Positions 1-6,766 of a stretch of DNA of 23,257 nt are shown here, piece by piece; within the stretch, counting starts at the first letter, position 1; every line of letters begins with the position of its first letter. The notes under the pieces were generated by a model. That model worked only from the letters and a program-made list of their open reading frames with translations, did no database searches and was not told the DNA's origin. The stretch is from Methanocalculus sp. (lineage in GTDB: Archaea > Halobacteriota > Methanomicrobia > Methanomicrobiales > Methanocorpusculaceae). The DNA lies in NCBI RefSeq assembly GCF_030651615.1, contig NZ_JAUSCG010000028.1, forward strand, positions 1-23,257. The letters are read 5' to 3'. Position numbers and translations under genes: made by a program.

Positions 1-20
1 CTCTCTCTCTCTCTCTCTCT
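1..20. repeat. (CT)10 dinucleotide tract at the window edge
   Basis: Ten perfect CT units occupy the first 20 bases and end five bases short of the stop codon of the PKD pilin gene. On that gene's strand the tract reads (GA)n in its 3' untranslated region. It may continue left of the window, so its true length is unknown. A simple repeat ending exactly at the edge could also be an assembly or contig boundary. Confidence 0.85.
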
Positions 21-25
21 TAACA

Positions 26-1738
26 TTATAGTGGTGGATCTGTAACATAAGCCGAACGGAATACATAATAGTTTGATGGCCTATTGAAGTTGATCGTACC
101 CGGAGTCGTACCCGCAGTATTTGGGACTATCCCAAAGAGGACGATCTCCCGCCCATCCTGACCATTGATAAGGTTGACACCATCCACTTGGAATTGGGTC
201 CAGACTGTTGGACTAACTGCTGGGGATGTGAAGACGAGGGTTGATATCCAGTTCTCTGACCCTCCAATATAGATGGCTGTCACCGCACCTGTTGCCTGAA
301 CGACACCATTGATTGAGAGTGTCACATCAGTGAAGGAGAAGGTGTTTACTCTCATGCTCGTAACACCGATCGTTGCGGATGGATCATCTGAATTGATGTT
401 TAGTCGAACAATGTCGCTATTCTTGGGAACATATTGTACTCCGTTAATAGTTACGTAATTATTACCTGTTGTGGTACGGAACTCAATGTACCCTGGCTTG
501 AGTACAGTACCGGGCCGGTCCGAGTTCAGGATAATATTATGGAATGTTGGTTCGTTTACCGTAATGTAATTCGTTTTGGTTTTAGTATCCGATCCATCAG
601 CGTTGGTTGCTGTCAGGCTGACAGTATACGTTCCTGCTGTCATGTACTGGCGTGTCGGGTTTTGGGCTGTCGATGTGCCTCCATCCCCGAAGCTCCATGA
701 CCATGAGGTCGGAGTATCGGTAGAGAGATCGGTAAATGCGACAGAGAGCAGCCTGAATGTGGTTGTGGGTGAACCGATAAAGTCGGCAAGTGGCGGGGAG
801 ATTGGATCAGTTACTGTGATATAGCCTGTCTTTGTCACTGTGTTAGAACCATTTGCATTCGTAGCTGTCAGGCTGACAGTGTATGTGCCGGCTGCTACAT
901 ATGTATGTGTAGGGTTCTGTGCTATTGAGGTGTTTCCGTCCCCGAAGCTCCATGACCATGAGATTGGGCTTCCGGTCGAGGTGTCTGTGAAGACAACTGA
1001 CAGCGGTCTTGTGCCGGATGTTGGTGTGCCGGTGAAGTTTGCCACTGGTGGTGCTCCTGGTACACTCACTGTGATATAGCCTGTTTTTGTCTCTGTATCG
1101 GATCCTTGAGCATTCGTAGCCGTCAGGCTGACGGTGTATGTACCAGCTGCTACATATGTATGTGTAGGGTTCTGTGCTGTTGAGGTGTTTCCGTCCACGA
1201 AGCTCCATGACCATGAGGTCGGAATTCTTGTTGAGGTGTCTGTGAAGATGACCGAAAGCGGCCTTGTTCCGGAAGTCGGACTGCCAAAGAAATTGGCAAC
1301 CGGCGGTGCAGGGGTTGGGGGCGGCGTTGTTGGAACCGGTGTCATACCTACATCGCCAATATCAACGATGATGCTCTGCTGACCGCCAATGGTTGAAATA
1401 ATCTGTATCCTGCCAAAGGTTGCAGTGGTAAGCCCATCCACTTTGAGTAACTCCCCGATCTCCCATGGCCAGTCTCCCCCCTGTATGGATAAACTGTCAG
1501 AAGAGTAATCGATTCCATCCACCCTTACAAAAAAATCTCCCGGATACAGTGCATCTCCCCCGTTGTGATAGAGATAGAGGGTGTCGCTTTTAATCCCCGG
1601 AATTGCATCCAGATATTGTGTCTGTACCGGGGGCGGCTGGGAGAGAATTCCGACTCCGACGATCACCACTGCCAGTACGACGAGTGATATAAGCATTATT
1701 GAGCCGATTACTTCTGAGACGCCGTCAGTACCGGGCAT
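26..1738 (-). CDS. Type IV pilin-like surface protein with three PKD domains
   Basis: A 570-residue extracellular protein. The N-terminus is a class III (prepilin peptidase) signal: a short leader, then GVSEVIGS leading into a hydrophobic helix at about residues 12-33. This is the archaeal Pilin_N/DUF1628 type, and cleavage would fall just before VSEVIG. A pilin N-terminal domain follows (about 42-130, with the HNGGDALY signature), then a Pro/Thr-rich linker (132-146) and three PKD beta-sandwich domains at about 147-224, 231-309 and 316-394. Residues 395-570 form a beta-rich domain I do not recognise. PKD units have WSWSFGDG cores; the first reads FVDG. Known family role: surface pili, adhesion or S-layer association. 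The start is supported by the short leader and by a TATA-like TATAATTA about 33-40 bases upstream. It is the last of three co-oriented pilin-like genes, with no assembly ATPase or membrane component nearby, so assembly would rely on genes elsewhere. Confidence 0.85.
   Translation of the reverse strand: MPGTDGVSEVIGSIMLISLVVLAVVIVGVGILSQPPPVQTQYLDAIPGIKSDTLYLYHNGGDALYPGDFFVRVDGIDYSSDSLSIQGGDWPWEIGELLKVDGLTTATFGRIQIISTIGGQQSIIVDIGDVGMTPVPTTPPPTPAPPVANFFGSPTSGTRPLSVIFTDTSTRIPTSWSWSFVDGNTSTAQNPTHTYVAAGTYTVSLTATNAQGSDTETKTGYITVSVPGAPPVANFTGTPTSGTRPLSVVFTDTSTGSPISWSWSFGDGNTSIAQNPTHTYVAAGTYTVSLTATNANGSNTVTKTGYITVTDPISPPLADFIGSPTTTFRLLSVAFTDLSTDTPTSWSWSFGDGGTSTAQNPTRQYMTAGTYTVSLTATNADGSDTKTKTNYITVNEPTFHNIILNSDRPGTVLKPGYIEFRTTTGNNYVTINGVQYVPKNSDIVRLNINSDDPSATIGVTSMRVNTFSFTDVTLSINGVVQATGAVTAIYIGGSENWISTLVFTSPAVSPTVWTQFQVDGVNLINGQDGREIVLFGIVPNTAGTTPGTINFNRPSNYYVFRSAYVTDPPL
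557..1300 (-). repeat. Three tandem PKD-coding DNA repeats
   Basis: Three direct repeats of about 235 bases lie at 1067-1300, 812-1048 and 557-793, each encoding one PKD domain and separated by short linkers. The first two are almost identical at DNA level through the segment encoding the conserved YVAAGTYTVSLTATNA block and the FGDG/FVDG region. The third is more diverged (QYMTAGTYT). This suggests a recent duplication or gene conversion between units 1 and 2. Short spurious reading frames on both strands inside the region repeat with the same periodicity. Confidence 0.85.
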
Positions 1739-1770
1739 GGTAGATCAACCGGTTGTGGTGGTTTTACGTT

Positions 1771-1778
1771 TAATTATA
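1771..1778 (-). promoter_or_regulatory. Candidate TATA box for the PKD pilin gene
   Basis: The minus strand reads TATAATTA here, about 37 bases (centre) before the start codon at 1738. With the usual archaeal spacing, transcription would start near 1748 and leave a leader of about 10 bases. This would let the gene be expressed independently of the upstream pilin gene, whose stop is at 1840. An alternative AT-rich stretch (GATATTTAAC) lies at about 1806-1816. Confidence 0.4.
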
Positions 1779-1839
1779 CGGTGTTCTTTCATCTGAATCC
1801 TTGAGGTTAAATATCTGTTCATATCTGCTTCTTCGATGA

Positions 1840-3369
1840 TTACACAAACGGCCAGTCCTCCTCATCATCGAAGAAATCCATCAGGTTTGTGAAAACGACG
1901 ATTGTTCCGCCGCTTGGAACATAGAAACCATCCCGTGCAATGACGACCCCCTCAAACTGGGCCCCTTCAAAAGTTACTTTTCCAAAAGGTGCAAAGAGGA
2001 CACCGGTGAGTGTGCTTCCCCCCAGTCCGGTGATTGTGATATCTCCGTCATTTGCAACCACAATCACATCGTATTGTGAGGGTCTCCAAACGGTGGATGT
2101 ATAGCCGGCGTTGTAAATCTTCAGGTCACTCGTCAATAATCCCGAATCGACATATCCATTATCATCGTACCAGGTCGAAATTTTTAATGCCGGCATTTCA
2201 AGGTTTGGCATACTCTCTGTTGGAACCGTTGCCTGATGCACACATTTTGCAAGAATATCCTGATTATAGTTTGGAGGATGTGTGATTGTGCCGGTATAGT
2301 AAATGGTAGTCTCCGGATAGAGTATGGGAGTCCACCCGAGTGTGAGATCACCATTCACATAGACATTATTATGTATTATCGCATCTTTCAGGGCGAAATT
2401 TCCATCAACATAGATATCCCCATACATATTTCTTCCTCCGCTCCAAAGTTCCAGATCACCATTTATAACAATTTTATTCGGGAAATCTGGATTTCCAAGA
2501 CTTGCACTCCCGGTATTCATGGTTGTGCTTCCATTGATGAAAATCTTCGAAACAAAAAGACCTGATCCCAGATTCGTATCTGCCGTGTCGAGATCCCCTG
2601 TAATGATAATGGTTGAATTGACTCCGATGACATAATTTCCAGAGAAGAATAACTTTGTTCCGTAGACAAAGACACTCTCTTCGGCAATATATTCCGCAGG
2701 CGTGAAGACACGGATATACCCTATCTTTACCATGGTGTTTGATCCACCGGCATTTGTCACGGTCAGGCTGACGGTATAATTTCCTGGGATTGTGTAGATA
2801 TGTACCGGATTTTTAAGTGTGGATACACCACCGTCTCCAAAGTTCCATGACCATGAGGTTGGGTATTTTGTTGACAAATCGGTGAATGAAACGGTTAGGT
2901 TAGGCAGTCCTGATGTGATATCGGCAGTGAAATCTGCCTTTGGTGGATCCGGGAGAGGTGGTCTGATACCTGTTATCGAAAACAGGAGTGTTGGAATATC
3001 CGGAGCTGTATGAATAATCTGAATGCTCACTCCCGTAGCATTCGATCCCGGTATGATCAGCCAGTCTCCGGTAGAAAAGGTTGTCCAATTCGCTCCTTCG
3101 GGTGTCTTGAAATCACTCGTATTTTCGATACCATCGACCATGATCCGGGTTTTATCCCTGTAAAGGGTGTCACCTCCACGATGGATGAGGGTAATTGCCT
3201 CTTCTTTATCTGAAAGATCGATCCGGAGTGCCGGCACTTCAGGAACCGGCTCCTGTGACAGGAAACTAACTGTGACAATGGCGATCACAATGACGATAAG
3301 GGCAGAGAGGATCAAGGTTCCAACAATCTCGGAAACTGCTTTCTCATGGCTGGTAATGTGATGAATCAT
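1840..3369 (-). CDS. Type IV pilin-like protein with PKD and bactofilin-like beta-helix region
   Basis: A 509-residue surface protein. The leader (to K10) is followed by AVSEIVGT and a hydrophobic helix (about 14-37), the archaeal adhesion-pilin class III signal, with cleavage expected after K10. Residues 45-135 resemble the pilin N-terminal domain (IHRGGDTLY). A single PKD domain spans about 141-222 (TSWSWNFGDG). From about 230 the sequence turns into short repeating beta strands with NG/DG turns (IFINGSTTMN, IVINGDLELW, IYVDGNFALK, VYVNGDLTLG) to about 345. A second such block lies at 435-495 (DGDITITG, GVLFAPFGKVTFEG). This pattern resembles bactofilin/polymer-forming or right-handed beta-helix domains. 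The tail is strongly acidic (DFFDDEEDW). A GAGGAGAG Shine-Dalgarno-like run lies about 4-11 bases before the ATG. It sits 80 bases after the third pilin-like gene. A role as a pilus tip or adhesin is an inference. Confidence 0.82.
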   Translation of the reverse strand: MIHHITSHEKAVSEIVGTLILSALIVIVIAIVTVSFLSQEPVPEVPALRIDLSDKEEAITLIHRGGDTLYRDKTRIMVDGIENTSDFKTPEGANWTTFSTGDWLIIPGSNATGVSIQIIHTAPDIPTLLFSITGIRPPLPDPPKADFTADITSGLPNLTVSFTDLSTKYPTSWSWNFGDGGVSTLKNPVHIYTIPGNYTVSLTVTNAGGSNTMVKIGYIRVFTPAEYIAEESVFVYGTKLFFSGNYVIGVNSTIIITGDLDTADTNLGSGLFVSKIFINGSTTMNTGSASLGNPDFPNKIVINGDLELWSGGRNMYGDIYVDGNFALKDAIIHNNVYVNGDLTLGWTPILYPETTIYYTGTITHPPNYNQDILAKCVHQATVPTESMPNLEMPALKISTWYDDNGYVDSGLLTSDLKIYNAGYTSTVWRPSQYDVIVVANDGDITITGLGGSTLTGVLFAPFGKVTFEGAQFEGVVIARDGFYVPSGGTIVVFTNLMDFFDDEEDWPFV

Positions 3370-3431
3370 TCACTCTCCTCTCCTCTGTCTTTTGCTTCTT
3401 CCCATGCAACTCTAGTCCTTAGTCCATTACC

Positions 3432-3438
3432 AAAAAAA
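3432..3438 (-). terminator. Poly-T terminator after the third pilin-like gene
   Basis: Seven consecutive T residues on the minus strand begin about 12 bases beyond the stop codon at 3450. Archaeal transcription commonly ends at such U-tracts without a hairpin. It would partly separate this gene from the next one downstream (start 3369). Confidence 0.4.
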
Positions 3439-3449
3439 CTGTAAATGTT

Positions 3450-4313
3450 TCAGTCCACAAGTGATGCAATTGACTGAACTGAGACTGTATAGTTTGCAAA
3501 TTCACATTGAATATTTCCACTGAGGGTGACTGTAACCTCGTTATTAACACGGAATGGAACGGGGTATCCTTGTTCTTTCAGCATATTCTCCCATCCACGT
3601 GCAGCATTTTCATCACTTAATATAAACTTGATATTTCCACCACCAAGAGAACCCTGTTCTGACTGAGCACTGTTTAATTTTGTGTCTATCCGTACTGACC
3701 CCTTCCCGCTCAATCCGCTCTCTCCCCCTCCATCTAATCGGATGATGATGATCTCGGCATCATTTTCGGATGGGAAGATTATGAGTGGCATGATCCGTGC
3801 AACTGTCCCTGTCTGTTGCCTGAGAAAAACGCCCCCCATCTGATAGTAATAAGTTTGTGGCACCCAGTAATTGTTATTCGTAGCGAATTCAAGTCTCCAC
3901 ATAGGGATCTCAAAAGGCGTTGCAACATTAAACACAATCCGCTCAACTCCCCCACCCTCAGCAGATACATTCTTTACCGCAATCGATCCGGTCGATCCTG
4001 TGGGGCTCATCACCGGTATGAACAAACCGCCTGCCTGTGTAGCCCCCCCCTGCGATCCCAAAACCAGTGAATTCGATATCGTGACACTGGTAAGATCTTT
4101 TGAATCAGCATCATGATTGATCCAGAGCGAATCCGCTGTGATCTTATACTGTGTGAACCAGTCCCTGACATAGTTCATATGCTCAATCTCCTGCTGCCTC
4201 CCCTCTGCCGGAATTACGTACGTCATCCAGAGCGAGAGAAATATGGTAATCAGCGCAATGATCAGGATGAACCCGATCACTTCGGAGAGGGCATCGTCAG
4301 ACTGCCTCGGCAT
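3450..4313 (-). CDS. Archaeal pilin/archaellin-like secreted protein
   Basis: A 287-residue protein starting MPRQSDDALSEVIGF, a class III prepilin signal with a hydrophobic helix at about 10-34. The mature chain would begin at ALSEVIG. The body is beta-rich with no PKD repeat. It has Gly/Ser-rich loops (LDGGGESGLSGKGS at about 200) and NxT/NxS sequons near the C-terminus and middle, possible N-glycosylation sites. It resembles the uncharacterised archaeal type IV pilin N-terminal proteins (DUF7289-like), not a true archaellin. I chose the ATG at 4313 over the upstream ATG at 4328 for two reasons: MPRQSDD-ALSEVIG parallels MPGTD-GVSEVIG in the neighbour, and a TATA box centred near 4337 would place the transcription start at about 4311, making the gene effectively leaderless. 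It is first of three co-oriented pilin-like genes. Function beyond surface location is unknown. Confidence 0.75.
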   Translation of the reverse strand: MPRQSDDALSEVIGFILIIALITIFLSLWMTYVIPAEGRQQEIEHMNYVRDWFTQYKITADSLWINHDADSKDLTSVTISNSLVLGSQGGATQAGGLFIPVMSPTGSTGSIAVKNVSAEGGGVERIVFNVATPFEIPMWRLEFATNNNYWVPQTYYYQMGGVFLRQQTGTVARIMPLIIFPSENDAEIIIIRLDGGGESGLSGKGSVRIDTKLNSAQSEQGSLGGGNIKFILSDENAARGWENMLKEQGYPVPFRVNNEVTVTLSGNIQCEFANYTVSVQSIASLVD

Positions 4314-4330
4314 GATGATGAATAGCATCG

Positions 4331-4343
4331 TTATAATTAAAAA
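4331..4343 (-). promoter_or_regulatory. TATA box for the first pilin-like gene
   Basis: The minus strand reads TTTTTAATTATAA, a good archaeal TATA-like element. Its centre is about 24 bases before the ATG at 4313, predicting a leaderless transcript. No Shine-Dalgarno sequence is visible before either candidate start. Confidence 0.5.
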
Positions 4344-4380
4344 GCTACTCCTCCGGATACTGTTTTACAGACAGACGGAC

Positions 4381-4388
4381 AATATACA
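4381..4388 (+). promoter_or_regulatory. Candidate TATA box for the radical SAM-uppS unit
   Basis: AATATACA lies about 62 bases before the ATG at 4446, predicting a transcription start near 4410 and a leader of about 35 bases. The leader holds GAGG at 4435-4438, a Shine-Dalgarno-like site seven bases before the start. The element shares the 117-base divergent intergenic region with the pilin promoter. Confidence 0.35.
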
Positions 4389-4445
4389 GAGAGACATCTA
4401 TGATACACTTCATATCAATACCATATCAGAGAGCGAGGCACCTCA

Positions 4446-5423
4446 ATGCTCAGTGACGGCTGCATCCTCTGTCATCAGGGTGCAAAACTCGTCCTCTTCG
4501 TCACCGGACTCTGTGACCGGACATGCTGGTACTGCCCCCTCTCAGCTGAGCGGAAAGATCTCGACGTCGTCTTTGCAAACGATCGGCAGGCAAGAACAGA
4601 TGCCGATATCATCACCGAAGCAGAAGCAATGGACGCCCTTGGCACCGGTGTGACCGGGGGTGAGCCCCTCATCGTCCGCGACCGGACCGTCTCGTACTGC
4701 CGCCTGTTAAAGGAACACTTCGGACCTGACCACCATATCCATCTTTATACAGGTCGTGCTCCGACAGAAACCGACCTCACCGCACTCCAGGGAATCGTTG
4801 ATGAGATCCGGATGCACCCGCCGCATGAAGTCTGGGATTCTATCATGCAGACGGAGTACCCAAAATCCGCCCGCCTTGCCCGCGAGATGGGTTTTGCAAT
4901 CGGGATCGAAGTTCCCTCCCTCCCAGGCATCGGAGCGCTCCGCCCGATGCTTCCGCTCCTTGACTTCTTCAACATCAACGAACTCGAATGGGGCGAGACC
5001 TGTGCTGATCAGATGAGGAGTCGTGGGATGGAGCCGACTGATGATCTCCATAACGCAATAGAAGGCGCCGCAGAATGGGCAGAAGAGATCACCGATGACC
5101 CGAAGGTCCACTTCTGCTCATCAGGCTTCAAGGATTCTGTCCAGCTCCGGGAGCGTCTGATCCGGATCGCCACCATGACCGCCCGTCACTTTGACGAGAT
5201 CACAGAAGACGGGACGATCAATTACGGCCGCATTCGATCAGATGGTGATCTCACCATCCTGTTAGCGGACTTTGACGAAGAGAGCTATGAAATCCAGCCG
5301 GACGGTAGTGTCGAATGTGCATGGTGGCTCCTTGATGAACTTACAACAAATGAAGATCTCGAACTATCGATCATCGAACGGTACCCAAACAAGGGGATGA
5401 TCGTTGAGGTGAACCCACTGTGA
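4446..5423 (+). CDS. Radical SAM protein, COG2108 type
   Basis: A 325-residue radical S-adenosylmethionine enzyme. The 4Fe-4S motif C23-x3-C27-x2-C30 (CDRTCWYC) is intact. It is preceded by a second CxxC at C6 and C9 (CILCHQGAK), typical of the uncharacterised archaeal COG2108 group described as related to pyruvate formate-lyase activating enzyme. GGEP at 71-74 is the SAM-binding glycine motif. The C-terminal half (after about residue 200) is family-specific with one further Cys in HFCSSGFKD. The substrate is unknown; the extra CxxC could bind a second metal or cluster. The start is supported by GAGG seven bases upstream. The stop overlaps the GTG start of the cis-prenyltransferase gene (GTGA), so the two are probably translated together. 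A link to polyprenyl lipid metabolism is only suggested by that coupling. Confidence 0.85.
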   Translation: MLSDGCILCHQGAKLVLFVTGLCDRTCWYCPLSAERKDLDVVFANDRQARTDADIITEAEAMDALGTGVTGGEPLIVRDRTVSYCRLLKEHFGPDHHIHLYTGRAPTETDLTALQGIVDEIRMHPPHEVWDSIMQTEYPKSARLAREMGFAIGIEVPSLPGIGALRPMLPLLDFFNINELEWGETCADQMRSRGMEPTDDLHNAIEGAAEWAEEITDDPKVHFCSSGFKDSVQLRERLIRIATMTARHFDEITEDGTINYGRIRSDGDLTILLADFDEESYEIQPDGSVECAWWLLDELTTNEDLELSIIERYPNKGMIVEVNPL

Positions 5424-6199
5424 ACCTTCGCACCCTGCTTGAACCCCTCTACTTCCGAATTCTCAGAAGCAGTATCTCCAAAACCCCGACCCATATCGCG
5501 ATCATCCAGGATGGAAACCGGCGGTATGCAAAAGAGATGGGCCAGAAGACCGGTTTTGGGCACCGGCAGGGGGCAAACACCACCGAGATGATGCTCGAAT
5601 GGGCGCGGGAATTTGGGATCAAACATATCACCCTCTATGCCTTTTCTACCGAGAACTTCAGGAGGAATGAAGAAGAGCTTGGAGAACTCTTTGAACTCTT
5701 CAAGGATCGCTTCCTCAAAGTCCTAACCGATGAACGTGTTCATAAGAATAAGATCCGGGTCAGGATGGTCGGTGACAAATCCCTCCTCCCCGCCGATGTC
5801 CTTGCCTGTGTCGAAAAGGCAGAAGAAGCAACAAAAGAGTACAGCAACCATTACCTCAATGTTGCCATCGCGTATGGGGGGAGAAACGAGATCGTCCATG
5901 CAGCAAGACGTATCATCACACAGGTGAGGGATGGCACCCTCTCACCTGACAGAATCACACCTGCGATGGTCGAGGCTAACCTCTATGGAGGCCTTGGCCT
6001 TCCCCCGGTTGATCTGATCATCAGGACCGGAAACGAATACCGGACATCGAACTTCCTCCCCTGGCTTGCGAATGGCAACGAGTCATCAGTTTATTTCTGC
6101 GCCCCTTACTGGCCGCAGTTTCGCAAAATCGATCTCCTCAGAGCGATCAGAGTCTATGACCAGCGGAAGCGGTCAGGCTCCAAACCGTCGTGCCCGTGA
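5420..6199 (+). CDS. uppS: cis-Prenyltransferase, undecaprenyl-diphosphate synthase family (catalytic)
   Basis: 259 residues, GTG start overlapping the upstream stop. It condenses isopentenyl diphosphate in cis onto an allylic primer (geranylgeranyl diphosphate in characterised archaeal enzymes) to make the long polyprenyl carrier used in glycan assembly. All family motifs are present: HIAIIQDGNRR (catalytic Asp31), GFGHRQG (45-51), YAFSTENFRR (73-82), AYGGRNEI (151-158), DLIIRTGNEYRTSNFLPW (199-215, with the diphosphate-binding RTG), and the terminal aromatic/acidic region before RKIDLLRAI. RTGN replaces the usual bacterial RTGG. Length is normal for the family. Its 3' end overlaps, tail to tail by 27 bases, a non-catalytic paralogue on the other strand; the two may form one heteromeric enzyme. 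Confidence 0.93.
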   Translation: MNLRTLLEPLYFRILRSSISKTPTHIAIIQDGNRRYAKEMGQKTGFGHRQGANTTEMMLEWAREFGIKHITLYAFSTENFRRNEEELGELFELFKDRFLKVLTDERVHKNKIRVRMVGDKSLLPADVLACVEKAEEATKEYSNHYLNVAIAYGGRNEIVHAARRIITQVRDGTLSPDRITPAMVEANLYGGLGLPPVDLIIRTGNEYRTSNFLPWLANGNESSVYFCAPYWPQFRKIDLLRAIRVYDQRKRSGSKPSCP

Positions 6200-6766
6200 C
6201 TGAAAGTCACGAATTGCACGGAGAAAATCCGTCTTTCTGAAGAACTCCCAGTTCACATCAAGGAAGAAGAGCTCAGAGTAGACCGACTGCCAGATGAGAA
6301 AATCGGTCAGATAACTTCCACCGGTCTTAATAATAAGATCCGGTGCCGATCTGAAGGTGAGGTGAGACTCGATCAGATCCTCGTTCACATCAGAGGGTAG
6401 AATCCCTTCTTCAGCGATCTTTTTAATGCTCTCTGTGATCTCTTCACGACCACTTCTTCCAACGACGATCAGAACCGGGAGTCCGACCCCCTCCTCATAG
6501 TATTCCTCCCCTATATGCAGGTGGAGATGGGAGAATCCCGAGACCCCTTTCAGATCATTGATAAAAGGCAAAACGCAGGAGATATCATCAGTATCAATAT
6601 GGAATGTCAGCATCTCAATGCCGGACACTTCACCTGCCCATTGAACCACTTCTGCTATCCGCTCTGGTGCGGACCGAAGATCCAAAACTGTCAGCATAAA
6701 ACAGATCTCATGGGGAGGGGTAGTGATATCCCGCAGAAGCAGATATTCATAGATTCTGTGTATCAT
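6173..6766 (-). CDS. Degenerate UppS-family protein, likely non-catalytic cis-prenyltransferase subunit
   Basis: 197 residues from the ATG at 6766, which overlaps the PolX stop as ATGA. I prefer this to a start at 6829 inside polX, because the coupling is exact. The C-terminal half aligns with UppS: VVGRSGREEI matches AIAYGGRNEI, PDLIIKTGGSYLTDFLIWQ matches the DLIIRTGNEYRTSNFLPW block, and FFRKTDFLRAIRDF matches QFRKIDLLRAIRVY. The N-terminal catalytic motif is gone: where UppS has HIAIIQDGNRR, this protein has HEICFMLTVLDLRS, with no Asp at the catalytic position. The diphosphate-binding RTG is KTG. Loss of motif I with retention of the dimer-forming C-terminus is the hallmark of accessory subunits such as eukaryotic NgBR/Nus1. 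Heteromeric cis-prenyltransferases have also been reported in Methanosarcina. Inference: it partners the convergent uppS product. Confidence 0.8.
   Translation of the reverse strand: MIHRIYEYLLLRDITTPPHEICFMLTVLDLRSAPERIAEVVQWAGEVSGIEMLTFHIDTDDISCVLPFINDLKGVSGFSHLHLHIGEEYYEEGVGLPVLIVVGRSGREEITESIKKIAEEGILPSDVNEDLIESHLTFRSAPDLIIKTGGSYLTDFLIWQSVYSELFFLDVNWEFFRKTDFLRAIRDFQSRARRFGA

Noticed and set aside
843..1214. 123-codon minus-strand frame containing an internal repeat
   Set aside because: It lies inside the PKD repeats in another frame of the same strand. Its repetition mirrors the PKD duplication and its composition is unlike a real protein.
557..1300. Regular repeats that could suggest a CRISPR or mobile element
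   Set aside because: Units are about 235 bases, in frame, and encode PKD domains; there are no short identical repeats with unique spacers.
4707..5111. 134-codon antisense frame in the radical SAM gene
   Set aside because: No start signal or family; opposite strand shows a complete enzyme.
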